Shown: positions 6,932-13,997, counted from the first letter of the stretch. The stretch is 15,970 nucleotides of DNA from Clostridia bacterium (GCA_017630995.1 JAGBUD010000122.1:1-15970), one strand, 5' to 3'. The notes: generated by a model from the letters alone, not told the origin. Made by a program: numbers and translations.

Positions 6932-7891
6932 TTACTCTACAGTTATTTTTATATCACCCGTGGTTGTGGTTATCTCGCAAATGCCGCCCGAGGTGCCTTT
7001 TGGAACGTCATTTTTTCCGCTACGGCTTTCGGCAAAGAAAAGCTTGCTGCTCATAAAGCTGCCTTCAACGTCACCCGTTGAGGTTTTTACATAAATTTCA
7101 GCCGCGTCACATTTATCAAAGCTCACGTCACCCGTTGTTCTTTTAATATAGAATTTGTCAAATGCAACGACCGATTCAAGCGAGATATCACCCGTGTCTC
7201 CGATCGACGTTAAATTATTCATCGACACATTTTTGAGATTTATCTTGCCTGTTGAAACCGTAATAGTTGCGTCACCCGAGCAAATCAAGTCACATACCTC
7301 TATATCACCCGTTGAAACTTCAATTTCAAGCGAGCCGCAAGAAAGAGAGCCGATTTTTATATCTGCCGTTGAAGCGATTAGCTTTACAGATTCCAAAACG
7401 GAAGCATAGCATTCGATATCACCCGTGCTTAATGAAATATCAAGATTGCTAAAGCTGAAGCTATCGAATATTTCAATATCACCCGTGCTTCCCGACACAG
7501 AAAGCATACCGTAATCCGACTTTGGCAGATAGAGAATTACCTTTGTTGAATAAAAGGAGATTGCACGCTCATACCACACGCGCTCATCACTGACGGATAT
7601 ATCGAGCGTTTCTCCGACAACGTTTGCGGAATGCTTCATTTTTTGGGGAACGGTGAACGTTACCTTACATTTTTCATCAGCGGCGGGGCGAATTACTATA
7701 TCCGCCGTTAGAGTATCAAATTTTATATTAGAAAAATCCTCGTTAATTTCAACGTCTACGATTTGCGCCTCATTATCCGCAATCCTCGCAAAGTCCCAAC
7801 CGCACACCGACATCACTGCGACAAAAACTACGGAAGAAAACAAAACCAAAGCGCACGCAAAAAGAAGACTGATTTTCAATTTTTTGCTCAT
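6932..7891 (-). CDS. DUF4097 family beta-solenoid repeat protein, membrane-anchored
   Basis: 319 residues. The N-terminus is MSKKLK followed by a hydrophobic segment (about 8-30), which fits a signal anchor with the rest outside the membrane. From about 130 the chain is a repeat of short beta strands with a turn of the form S/T-T-G-D-I. The turn falls at residues 136, 156, 175, 194, 214, 233, 253, 272, 291 and 311. That makes ten rungs spaced 19 or 20 residues, as expected for a right-handed beta-solenoid of the DUF4097/adhesin-like class. Units 175 (TAD), 214 (TGK) and 291 (SGK) vary. The biochemical role of DUF4097 proteins is not established. The start ATG overlaps the DUF1700 stop as ATGA, so the two are translationally coupled. 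The gene is third in the padR operon. Confidence 0.9.
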   Translation of the reverse strand: MSKKLKISLLFACALVLFSSVVFVAVMSVCGWDFARIADNEAQIVDVEINEDFSNIKFDTLTADIVIRPAADEKCKVTFTVPQKMKHSANVVGETLDISVSDERVWYERAISFYSTKVILYLPKSDYGMLSVSGSTGDIEIFDSFSFSNLDISLSTGDIECYASVLESVKLIASTADIKIGSLSCGSLEIEVSTGDIEVCDLICSGDATITVSTGKINLKNVSMNNLTSIGDTGDISLESVVAFDKFYIKRTTGDVSFDKCDAAEIYVKTSTGDVEGSFMSSKLFFAESRSGKNDVPKGTSGGICEITTTTGDIKITVE

Positions 7892-8520
7892 TTAGAACAC
7901 CGCCTTCCCAAAAAACATATCTTAATACCCAAAAGCATTTTTTTCGTCAACAGAATCATTCCCTTTGAGGCATACAAGGAACCAACGAATACAAAAATCG
8001 AAAGTCCCGCAAGCATAACGCCCAAATCGATAAGAAGAATTCCCAGCAGCGAATTTCCCATAAAGACGTTTATAATACCGATAACTGCGCCAAAGAGCGC
8101 ACTTGCGGCAAATGAAACGAATACAGACCAAATCGAGATAACCACCGACCAAAGAGAAACATACAGCGAAAAAATCACCGCCGCAACAGAAATCAAAACG
8201 GAAATCCACACAGGAGAGCCTAAAACCAAGAGGGTTATCTCCATAGCCGCACCGTTCCTCGATTTTTTATTCCTTGCTTCGTCATTTTTTCTTCTGCGCG
8301 CACGCTCGCGTATCAGCTTTAAAATCGGCACGTCTTCAAGAATTTGAGCTTTGATTTTGTCGATGCTGCCTATATCGGCAATGATTTTCTCTTCGGATTC
8401 TCCGTCTTCAATACGGTCGTTTATCATCTCCTCGTAAAAAGCCAAGCGTTCATCAATATCATTCTTCGGCAAGCCGCGGAGCGCAAGTTCAAGCTCTTCT
8501 AGAAATTCATTCTTATTCAT
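7888..8520 (-). CDS. DUF1700 (HAAS-type) membrane protein
   Basis: 210 residues; AAAGGAGAA precedes the ATG, inside the end of padR. Residues 1-60 form the conserved helical HAAS/DUF1700 head: MNKNEFLEELELALRGLP, then DIDERLAFYEEMINDRIEDGESEEKIIADIG. A basic linker RERARRRK (about 71-78) follows. From about 93 to 200 there are roughly four hydrophobic membrane segments. Proteins with this head are regularly encoded beside a PadR regulator and a DUF4097 protein in Firmicutes. The head may act as a regulatory or anchoring module for PadR-type control, but this is not proven. The gene overlaps padR by 8 bp and the DUF4097 gene by 4 bp, a tightly coupled operon. It is intact. Confidence 0.92.
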   Translation of the reverse strand: MNKNEFLEELELALRGLPKNDIDERLAFYEEMINDRIEDGESEEKIIADIGSIDKIKAQILEDVPILKLIRERARRRKNDEARNKKSRNGAAMEITLLVLGSPVWISVLISVAAVIFSLYVSLWSVVISIWSVFVSFAASALFGAVIGIINVFMGNSLLGILLIDLGVMLAGLSIFVFVGSLYASKGMILLTKKMLLGIKICFLGRRCSK

Positions 8521-8833
8521 TTTGAGGTTCTCCTTTCGTGACGAATTTATAAATCGACATTACCTCTCGCCATTCTTCCTTAAAGCTCGCTATTCGCTTC
8601 AGTCCCCGTGGAGTTATGTGATAATATTTTCGAAGTCTGCCAGCGTGCTCCACCGTTCTTACGGTTAGCATATCGGCATTTTCAAGACGCTTCAAAATCG
8701 TGTAAAGCGTGGATTCGGATAATTCTATACAAGGCTTGATATCCTTAATAATCTTATACCCATATGAATCCTCGTCCTTTATCGCACTTAAAACACATAC
8801 GTCAAGAAGACCGCGTTTTAACTGAATATCCAT
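8513..8833 (-). CDS. PadR family transcriptional regulator
   Basis: 106 residues, the short PadR type. It has the winged-helix pattern: LKRGLLDVCVLSAI (5-18), DSYGYKIIKDI (22-32), SESTLYTILKRLENADML (39-56), and the wing ending RKYYHITPRGLKRI (68-81). PadR proteins bind DNA as dimers, usually repress, and often autoregulate. The best ribosome binding site, GGAGG (8851-8855 on the minus strand), is 17 bases from the ATG, unusually far. A TAA three codons upstream rules out an earlier in-frame start, and MDIQLKRGLLDV is the normal family N-terminus. The gene heads an operon with DUF1700 and DUF4097. A long inverted repeat overlaps its promoter, and its leader can fold into a hairpin next to the ribosome binding site. 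Confidence 0.95.
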   Translation of the reverse strand: MDIQLKRGLLDVCVLSAIKDEDSYGYKIIKDIKPCIELSESTLYTILKRLENADMLTVRTVEHAGRLRKYYHITPRGLKRIASFKEEWREVMSIYKFVTKGEPQNE

Positions 8834-8855
8834 AGTCGGTTATACCCTTTCCTCC

Positions 8856-8907
8856 GAAAGCACATCTACCAAGTCGCATAGATTAATATTTTTCGCTCTG
8901 TGCTTTC
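8856..8907 (-). promoter_or_regulatory. Structured 5' leader hairpin upstream of padR
   Basis: In the RNA sense, GAAAGCACA (8899-8907) pairs perfectly with UGUGCUUUC (8856-8864). Inside, AUCUA and UAGAU can extend the pairing with a one-sided bulge. The 3' arm ends directly at the GGAGG ribosome binding site (8851-8855). It may influence translation start, which also has an unusually long spacing here. Not recognised as a known RNA family. Confidence 0.5.
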
Positions 8908-8948
8908 AATACTACTTGTTGCGTAATACATCATATCACGAAGTATTG
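8907..8948. promoter_or_regulatory. Candidate PadR operator (inverted repeat)
   Basis: CAATACT (8907-8913) and AGTATTG (8942-8948) are perfect inverted arms. Reading inward, the half-sites AATACTACTTGTT and AATACTTCGTGAT agree at 10 of 13 positions. The pair brackets the -10 and start region of the padR promoter, a typical place for autorepression. PadR binding is inferred. Confidence 0.5.
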
Positions 8949-8958
8949 TTTTTGTCAA
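8930..8958 (-). promoter_or_regulatory. Promoter of the padR-DUF1700-DUF4097 operon
   Basis: On the minus strand, TTGACA (8953-8958), 17 bp, TATGAT (8930-8935) preceded by GTGA. The predicted start near 8923 gives a leader of about 90 nt. Confidence 0.9.
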
Positions 8959-8990
8959 GGCAGTTTTGATATTTTTTCAATCTCTCTTGA

Positions 8991-9031
8991 TGAAAAAAGG
9001 CGAAGATGAGCTGAAATCTCATCTTCGCCTT
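8991..9031 (-). terminator. Intrinsic terminator of the metallo-hydrolase gene
   Basis: A 14-bp perfect stem (8997-9010 with 9018-9031) around a 7-base loop is followed on the minus strand by a run of T residues (A run on plus, 8993-8998). It lies 5 bases after the stop codon at 9037-9039. Confidence 0.95.
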
Positions 9032-9036
9032 ATAAT

Positions 9037-9825
9037 TTATCGGTTATTTTGCGTTTGCTCTTTTTGGATAATATTTTCAAGACGCTCTTGGCAAGCATTT
9101 AAAAAGTCATACCAAATATTCGAATCAATAAAGGTATTCTCTCCCGTTTGAGAAAGCTTTAAATACTTTTCATAGGTGCCGTTATTCCAAGTGTGATTAC
9201 CTATGAATACGTCAACCTTCTCCTGCTTGAGCCTTTCAATCGAAGCAAAATAAGCTTCGCGGCAACCCTCAAAATCATACGAGGGGGGAACGAGGGTGTT
9301 TGCACCCGCTCCGCCAAACATTCCTACGCGATAGGTATTTACGCCGTCCGTGTCCTCGTAAAAGATAGAAACCGTGCCCGCTGTGTGACCTGGGGTATGC
9401 AAAAAACGAATTTTTTTATTTCCAAGCACCAGCTCGTCGCCATCATTTATAAGAATGTCGGCATCGAAATACTTTTTAGCCTTTTGCTCGTCATCCTTTC
9501 CAATCAAGGTTTTCGCACCGCAAAGGTCAGCAAACGCCGCAGATGCCTCCACGTGATCCCAATGCCAATGCGTGTTTATTATGTATTTAACGTCGCTTGG
9601 CTTGAATCCGAGCTTATAAATTGAATTGATAACGAGATATGCCGTTGCAGAATATCCGGGGTCAATCATAATAAGACCGTCACCCGTGTCAATAATATGA
9701 GTGGAAGATTGATAGGTTCCGACAAAATAGGTGCTGCCGAAAATCTTGAACGGCTCCATTTTTCCGACCCAAGGCTTAACCTTCATTTCAGCCTTTTTAT
9801 CCCACATTTTTCCGCTTCTAAACAT
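9037..9825 (-). CDS. Metallo-beta-lactamase-fold hydrolase, B3-like metal site
   Basis: 262 residues; AGAGG lies 6 bases before the ATG. The motif THWHWDH gives H86, H88, D90 and H91. PGHTAG gives H147 and GNHTW gives H211. Together these are the full two-zinc ligand set of the B3/glyoxalase-II-like layout. Other landmarks are NxxI-type strands with IIDTGDGLIMIDPGY (44-58). There is no signal peptide, so it should be cytoplasmic. That argues against a classical secreted beta-lactamase and for a general hydrolase (thioesterase, lactonase or similar). The substrate cannot be told from sequence. It has its own promoter and a strong terminator, so it forms a single-gene transcript between the lipoprotein gene and padR. 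The protein is intact and of normal length for the family. Confidence 0.9.
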   Translation of the reverse strand: MFRSGKMWDKKAEMKVKPWVGKMEPFKIFGSTYFVGTYQSSTHIIDTGDGLIMIDPGYSATAYLVINSIYKLGFKPSDVKYIINTHWHWDHVEASAAFADLCGAKTLIGKDDEQKAKKYFDADILINDGDELVLGNKKIRFLHTPGHTAGTVSIFYEDTDGVNTYRVGMFGGAGANTLVPPSYDFEGCREAYFASIERLKQEKVDVFIGNHTWNNGTYEKYLKLSQTGENTFIDSNIWYDFLNACQERLENIIQKEQTQNNR

Positions 9826-9852
9826 AAAAAACCTCTACGATATTTTTTATTA

Positions 9853-9881
9853 ATTATATCACACGTTTTAAAATAATGCAA
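9853..9881 (-). promoter_or_regulatory. Promoter of the metallo-hydrolase gene
   Basis: On the minus strand, TTGCAT (9876-9881), 17 bp, TATAAT (9853-9858) preceded by GTGA. It begins immediately after the terminator of the upstream lipoprotein gene. Confidence 0.88.
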
Positions 9882-9884
9882 TCG

Positions 9885-9929
9885 AAAAAAGCGCACGCCG
9901 CGAATAAAATTGCTTTTATTCAGCGCTTT
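9885..9929 (-). terminator. Terminator of the lipoprotein gene, overlapping its last codons
   Basis: In the RNA sense, AAAGCGC (9923-9929) pairs with GCGCUUU (9888-9894). Inside, GAAUAAAA (9914-9921) pairs with UUUUAUUC (9902-9909) around a 4-base loop. A one-base bulge lies on one side and a 7-base bulge on the other. A T tract follows (9885-9890). The inner 5' arm contains the final Glu codon and the TAA stop. Confidence 0.75.
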
Positions 9930-12900
9930 CCATTACCTGCGAGGGACGAAGCAGGAAGAAGAGATCATTCGTATTCTTGAATGAGGTTGCAAGGATTTCG
10001 TTTGCATCTTCACCGCTGTAAACCGCGCCCTCTGCACTTGATGACATTTCAATAAACGTTTCATTTCCAACGTAAATCAAAATTCTTGATGAACCAACCT
10101 CGCTTGTCATATCCGTGTCACCTCTGTTTTTCGCAGTGGCATAAACGAGAATATCGCCGACCTCAAGGTATCCAAAGTCAAATTCGAGAATGTTTTTATC
10201 AAGCTCAGCGGGGAAATCAAAGCCCTCTATTCCCTGCTCCTTGAATTTTTCCAAATCAACGTTGTAAAGTCGGTATCCGCCAAGGTAACCGTCAACAAGC
10301 ATTTTTTGAACAAGCTCGTATTCCTCGCCAACATTTTCCTGCGGCATATACATAACCATGGGGCTGTCTATATCCTTATAGTAAACGGTCATAGAAAGCA
10401 CCTTTTCTATGTAGGTAGGTGTAAACATATTCTCTATGATAGCTTCAAGCGTGGGCAAATCAAGCTCCATACCCATTGCCGCATAGATAGCCTCTGCAAA
10501 TGCAAGGTCTGTTCCGTAGGTATCACTCCAGCCGCTGGCACCCGACGCTGCAATCTCAAGAAGAATATTCTTTGCTTCCTCGGAAAGCGCCTCTCCGCCA
10601 ACTCTGTTGCTTATGGAATTCGAGGGAATGTTATTAACACTGCCGCCCTCGCTTGTGATAACACTGCCAATCTCTGCATTAACCTTAACAGTGTAGAAAA
10701 CTTCAACGCTCTGACCGCGGAAAACGTCAACCGTCCACGTAAGAACACCGTTCTCAATCGTGTAGCCCTCGCTTGCCGAAACAAACGTTGTGCCCTCGGG
10801 AATTATCTCCGTGATTACGACGCCGTTATAATCCTCGCCCGCATATCCCTTTTGGGTAGCGTTGCGCCATTTAGTGTAGTTAGCCTCGTCGGTTCTATTG
10901 GAAATCTTAACCTTATAAACAAGCTCCTCGCCCTGATTTGCGGTTCCGTAAGGAGTGATGTTAACCGTTCTGTCAATCTCCATAGCGGGAGTTTCCATAC
11001 GGCTGTAGGTAGCCTCGGTTATTTCAATATCCTCGCCCTCATACTTGATTATATCGTTTGCGGGGTTGGAATCAAGGTCATAGGTATAGTAATCAAGAGG
11101 TCTTGTTACTACGAAATCGGTTACTGCGGAGTTAAGCACTGCTTCAATAGTCTTCATTCTGCCGTAAATCGAACCGTTTGCTTCAACCTTATCTACTCCA
11201 CCTACCAGATCATACTTGTATCCGTTACAGTCAAGAACGTATCCGTTTCCGATATAAAGAAGAGTATGAGTGTCCTCGGTAAGAATGTCACCGGGACGCA
11301 AGTTTACGTATTCGCCGTCCTTATTCTTTTCGGTAAGATATTCGAGAACAAGTCCCTTTGCTTCGGAAACGTCTATCTTTCTTCCGTTGAGGTAATAAGA
11401 ATAAGCGTCCTCGCCCTCTGCATTGTAATATTCAAGAGTTCCTTTCTTATACCAATCCGTAAATGAGGTTGAATCAAAGGTGCCAAGGCTTTCAGCGTAT
11501 GGCAACTCTTCTGCTTCGTCAACAATATACTTTTCATAGTCAGCCCAACGAAGAATAGCTGTATCTCTGTCATTTTCAGTTATGGGATCGGATTCATTCT
11601 CGTAATAATCTCTAAAGCTTTCCTCGCTTTGATTATCCGAAGCAACCCAGAACCACAGCGTCACAACGCCGTTGGGAGAATACTTGTTTTCCCAAATGTA
11701 GCGCTCAATCGCTTCCATGTATACCTTTGTCGGATATCCTGTACAAACAGAGAAAATAGTTGTGTCACTAGTGCCGTATTCGGGAGAAACCTCTCTTGTG
11801 TGACGGCAGGTTCCGCCATAGTGATTGCTTATAGCCGAGAGAGCTATGGAATCGTACTGAAGCTTATCGCCTTTCATATAATACGCCCACGCGACGTCAA
11901 CGATAGCTTCCTCAATATCCGCACGGGTAATAACCGTTGCACCCGCTTCAACGATTACGTTCTTCTTATCGTTGCAGTCAAGGCAGGTATAGGTAATAAA
12001 TCCCGTTGAATCAACTGTGGGAGCAAGAGAAAGCTCGCCGTCATTCCAATCGTGATGCGGCTCACCGTAAGACTGCTCGCAAACCTCGCAAACCGCGCTC
12101 TGCTCGCACGTTGCATTTCCGCCCTTGTGAGCTTCCTCGGTGGCAAAAACACCGCACTCGCACTCATTCCAGTGCTGCTTTTTGTTGAACTTCTCAACGG
12201 TAAATGCGTGAACGTGAGATTGATCGGGAGCTTCATATCCGCAAACGCAAGCTCCTCCGACAAAATCGTGCGACACAGCTTCTGCCTTATCGCCGCAAAG
12301 GCACTCATACCAATGCTCGCTTTCGCTTATCTTCAAAACGGTGTAGCTATGCGCTGCAACCTCGCCGTAGCTCATAGTGCAAACCTCGCATTCAGCCTGC
12401 TTTTCGCAAGTTGCAGCACCGCCCTTATGCGATTCGGGTGTTGTGCTTTCCTTGCAAGCACACTCATACCAATGCTCATCACCGTCGCATCTCAAAATAT
12501 TGAAATCGTGCACATGATCTGCTTCGGGAGTTCTGTATCCGCAGTCACAAACACCTGCAACGAGGGTATGGTCCTTTGCACCCTCCTCGTATCCGCAAGC
12601 GCACTTTAACCAGTGCTTACTTGTGTTAAAGCGAATAACGACGCTGAAGTTATGCGCCTCTGCGCCCTTTTCCTCACCGCACGTACATCTGTACAAATGA
12701 GTTTGTGCAGTAGTTTCCTTTAATATAACAAAGCTATGCTCCGCAAGCTCGCCGTAGCGCTCACCGCAAACGTCGCATTTTGCCTGTCTTTTACAGGTTG
12801 CATTGCCACCCGTGTGATTTTCTGTCTGATATTTTTCTCCGCACGCACACTCTGTCCAGTGAGAATTTTCATCAAACGAATAGGTTTGAGAAAATACATG

Positions 12901-12990
12901 CTCATGGCTTTCCTCGCAAGAAACAAGCCACAGGAAAGAAAAATTAAGAATCAAAATTAATGCTACAGCTCTCAAAAATTTACTTTTCAT
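9916..12990 (-). CDS. Surface lipoprotein: Cys/His repeats, NlpC/P60-like domain, DUF11, second degenerate NlpC/P60-like domain
   Basis: 1024 residues; GGAGG lies upstream of the ATG. A lipoprotein signal ends in LVSC, so C25 should be lipidated and the protein displayed outside. Residues 31-345 are six HWxxCxCG-type units (44, 98, 126, 173, 226, 273) mixed with GGNATC...CxVC..YGE units (61-81, 190-210, 290-310). They are rich in paired Cys and His and may bind zinc. Residues about 355-630 look NlpC/P60-like. FSVCTGYPTKVY offers nucleophile C416, and RPGDILTEDTHTLLYIGNG offers H575. Residues about 672-780 resemble DUF11. Residues about 802-1018 repeat the fold, but YGTDLAFAEAIYAAMG (825-840) has Leu where Cys is expected, and the His site reads SSR (967-969). 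A cell-wall hydrolase or wall-binding role is inferred. It is transcribed divergently from lysR. Confidence 0.75.
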   Translation of the reverse strand: MKSKFLRAVALILILNFSFLWLVSCEESHEHVFSQTYSFDENSHWTECACGEKYQTENHTGGNATCKRQAKCDVCGERYGELAEHSFVILKETTAQTHLYRCTCGEEKGAEAHNFSVVIRFNTSKHWLKCACGYEEGAKDHTLVAGVCDCGYRTPEADHVHDFNILRCDGDEHWYECACKESTTPESHKGGAATCEKQAECEVCTMSYGEVAAHSYTVLKISESEHWYECLCGDKAEAVSHDFVGGACVCGYEAPDQSHVHAFTVEKFNKKQHWNECECGVFATEEAHKGGNATCEQSAVCEVCEQSYGEPHHDWNDGELSLAPTVDSTGFITYTCLDCNDKKNVIVEAGATVITRADIEEAIVDVAWAYYMKGDKLQYDSIALSAISNHYGGTCRHTREVSPEYGTSDTTIFSVCTGYPTKVYMEAIERYIWENKYSPNGVVTLWFWVASDNQSEESFRDYYENESDPITENDRDTAILRWADYEKYIVDEAEELPYAESLGTFDSTSFTDWYKKGTLEYYNAEGEDAYSYYLNGRKIDVSEAKGLVLEYLTEKNKDGEYVNLRPGDILTEDTHTLLYIGNGYVLDCNGYKYDLVGGVDKVEANGSIYGRMKTIEAVLNSAVTDFVVTRPLDYYTYDLDSNPANDIIKYEGEDIEITEATYSRMETPAMEIDRTVNITPYGTANQGEELVYKVKISNRTDEANYTKWRNATQKGYAGEDYNGVVITEIIPEGTTFVSASEGYTIENGVLTWTVDVFRGQSVEVFYTVKVNAEIGSVITSEGGSVNNIPSNSISNRVGGEALSEEAKNILLEIAASGASGWSDTYGTDLAFAEAIYAAMGMELDLPTLEAIIENMFTPTYIEKVLSMTVYYKDIDSPMVMYMPQENVGEEYELVQKMLVDGYLGGYRLYNVDLEKFKEQGIEGFDFPAELDKNILEFDFGYLEVGDILVYATAKNRGDTDMTSEVGSSRILIYVGNETFIEMSSSAEGAVYSGEDANEILATSFKNTNDLFFLLRPSQVMESAE
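12016..12615 (-). repeat. 300-bp in-frame tandem duplication within the lipoprotein gene
   Basis: Residues 126-225 and 226-325 align without gaps at a period of exactly 100 residues. About 42 of the first 85 positions are identical by hand count. All Cys, the HW pairs, GYxxP, HVH and YGE are kept. An older copy of the GGNATC unit (44-81) aligns with 173-210 over 38 residues. The last 15 residues of the second copy have diverged. Confidence 0.8.
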
Positions 12991-13032
12991 TTTATCCTCC
13001 GTGTAAATATATTGAAAATATTTAGTTTGTTT

Positions 13033-13061
13033 ATTATATCACAGTTTTACTTAACTGTAAA
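13033..13061 (-). promoter_or_regulatory. Promoter of the lipoprotein gene
   Basis: On the minus strand, TTTACA (13056-13061), 17 bp, TATAAT (13033-13038) preceded by GTGA. The spacer contains the inverted repeat ACAGTT-N6-AACTGT. Confidence 0.88.
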
Positions 13062-13099
13062 TAATGAAATAACATATACAAAGTTTAACTTGACAGTGA
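13041..13099. promoter_or_regulatory. Candidate LysR binding region between divergent promoters
   Basis: Two related 16-base motifs, at 13045-13060 and 13084-13099, agree at 12 of 16 positions (TTTwACTTrACwGTrA). One covers the lipoprotein -35 and the other the lysR -35. The first overlaps a perfect ACAGTT/AACTGT inverted repeat (13041-13058 region). Binding by the adjacent LysR protein is inferred from position only. Part of the match in the second copy is simply the TTGACA element. Confidence 0.45.
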
Positions 13100-13118
13100 A
13101 AGTGAGTTGTGGTAAAAT
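13090..13118 (+). promoter_or_regulatory. Promoter of the lysR gene
   Basis: TTGACA (13090-13095), 17 bp, TAAAAT (13113-13118) preceded by GTGG. The predicted start near 13125 leaves a leader of about 20 nt. Confidence 0.88.
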
Positions 13119-13144
13119 AATAAAAACGAAATTGGTAGGTTATT

Positions 13145-13996
13145 ATGGAGCTTTTACAGTTAAAATATTTTTGCGACGCCGCAAAAACCGAAAAGTTTTC
13201 CCAAACGGCAAAAAACTTTTTCGTTCCCGTATCTAACATATCGCAGTCGATAAAAAGACTTGAAAGCGAGCTTGGCGTTGAGCTTTTCAATCACAGAGGA
13301 AACCGCGTTGAATTAAACAACGAGGGACAAAAATTTTTTGAATACACCTCTCAAGCCTTGGCAATGCTTGAAAACGGAAAGCAATGCGTTAAGGATTCGA
13401 AAATCAATTTCAACGGTGATATACGCCTCGTTTGCAGAACGAATTACGGAATCGTTACCCGTGCTATTGAAAAATTCATAGAAAAATACCCCAAAATGAA
13501 TTTTATAATTCATCATAATCAAGAGCCCGGGGAAACCTTTGATATGCTTATCTCCGACTCGTTTCCGCACGAATATCGCAATAAGGTTTTGCTTTTTGAG
13601 GATGGCCTTTGCGTAGCTATGAGCAAAACGCACCCGCTCGCAAAAAAGGAGCGCGTCAGCGTCAAGGATTTGGAAAACGAGCGCTTCATAACCCTCACCT
13701 CTCAAAGCAACATAAAAAAGATAACGGTTGACGCTTGCCAAGAAGCAGGATTTTATCCCAACATCGCAATTCAAACCTACGATACGTCGTATCTTCGAAG
13801 ATATATAAGTATGGGACTCGGAATATCCATAACCCCTGCCGCGTGGCGCAAAAAGCACTCCGATTATCTTGAATTCAAGGAGCTTGAAAACACAAAAAGA
13901 TTAACTTACGCCTTTCTTCCCAAGGGCACGTATACAAGAGAATGTGTAAAAGCCTTTCTTGAGGTTTTAAAGGCTGAAGCAAAGGATTTTAAATAA
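13145..13996 (+). CDS. LysR family transcriptional regulator
   Basis: 283 residues, normal length for the family. The ATG follows GGTAGG by 5-6 bases. Residues 1-60 are the winged helix-turn-helix: LLQLKYFCDAAKTEKFSQTAKNFFVPVSNISQSIKRLE, then LGVELFNHRGNRVELNNEG. A linker helix follows and then the periplasmic-binding-like effector domain (about 90-283), with MSKTHPLAKKERVSVKDLENERFI (159-182) and MGLGISITPAAW in the second lobe. LysR proteins act as tetramers, bind T-N11-A boxes and usually control a divergent gene plus themselves. Here the divergent neighbour is the Cys/His-repeat lipoprotein, the best candidate target. The inducer is unknown. A bidirectional terminator follows. Confidence 0.95.
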   Translation: MELLQLKYFCDAAKTEKFSQTAKNFFVPVSNISQSIKRLESELGVELFNHRGNRVELNNEGQKFFEYTSQALAMLENGKQCVKDSKINFNGDIRLVCRTNYGIVTRAIEKFIEKYPKMNFIIHHNQEPGETFDMLISDSFPHEYRNKVLLFEDGLCVAMSKTHPLAKKERVSVKDLENERFITLTSQSNIKKITVDACQEAGFYPNIAIQTYDTSYLRRYISMGLGISITPAAWRKKHSDYLEFKELENTKRLTYAFLPKGTYTRECVKAFLEVLKAEAKDFK

Positions 13997-13997
13997 G

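Noticed and set aside
7060..7500. Repeated TCACCCGT words as a CRISPR-like or regulatory DNA repeat
   Set aside because: They are the reverse complement of codons for the S/T-G-D turn of the DUF4097 protein, in frame at 57-60 bp, so the protein repeat explains them.
7763..8347. A 194-codon plus-strand frame opposite the DUF1700 gene
   Set aside because: Low-complexity antisense shadow of an intact operon gene, with no ribosome binding site or recognisable motif.
9037..9825. Antibiotic-resistance beta-lactamase
   Set aside because: The B3-like ligands are complete, but there is no signal peptide and no resistance context. The metallo-hydrolase superfamily is mostly non-lactamase.
10306..11466. 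A 386-codon open frame on the plus strand opposite the lipoprotein gene
   Set aside because: It has no family resemblance and lies wholly antisense to a well-supported gene with signal peptide, promoter and terminator. Long antisense frames are common opposite such codon usage.
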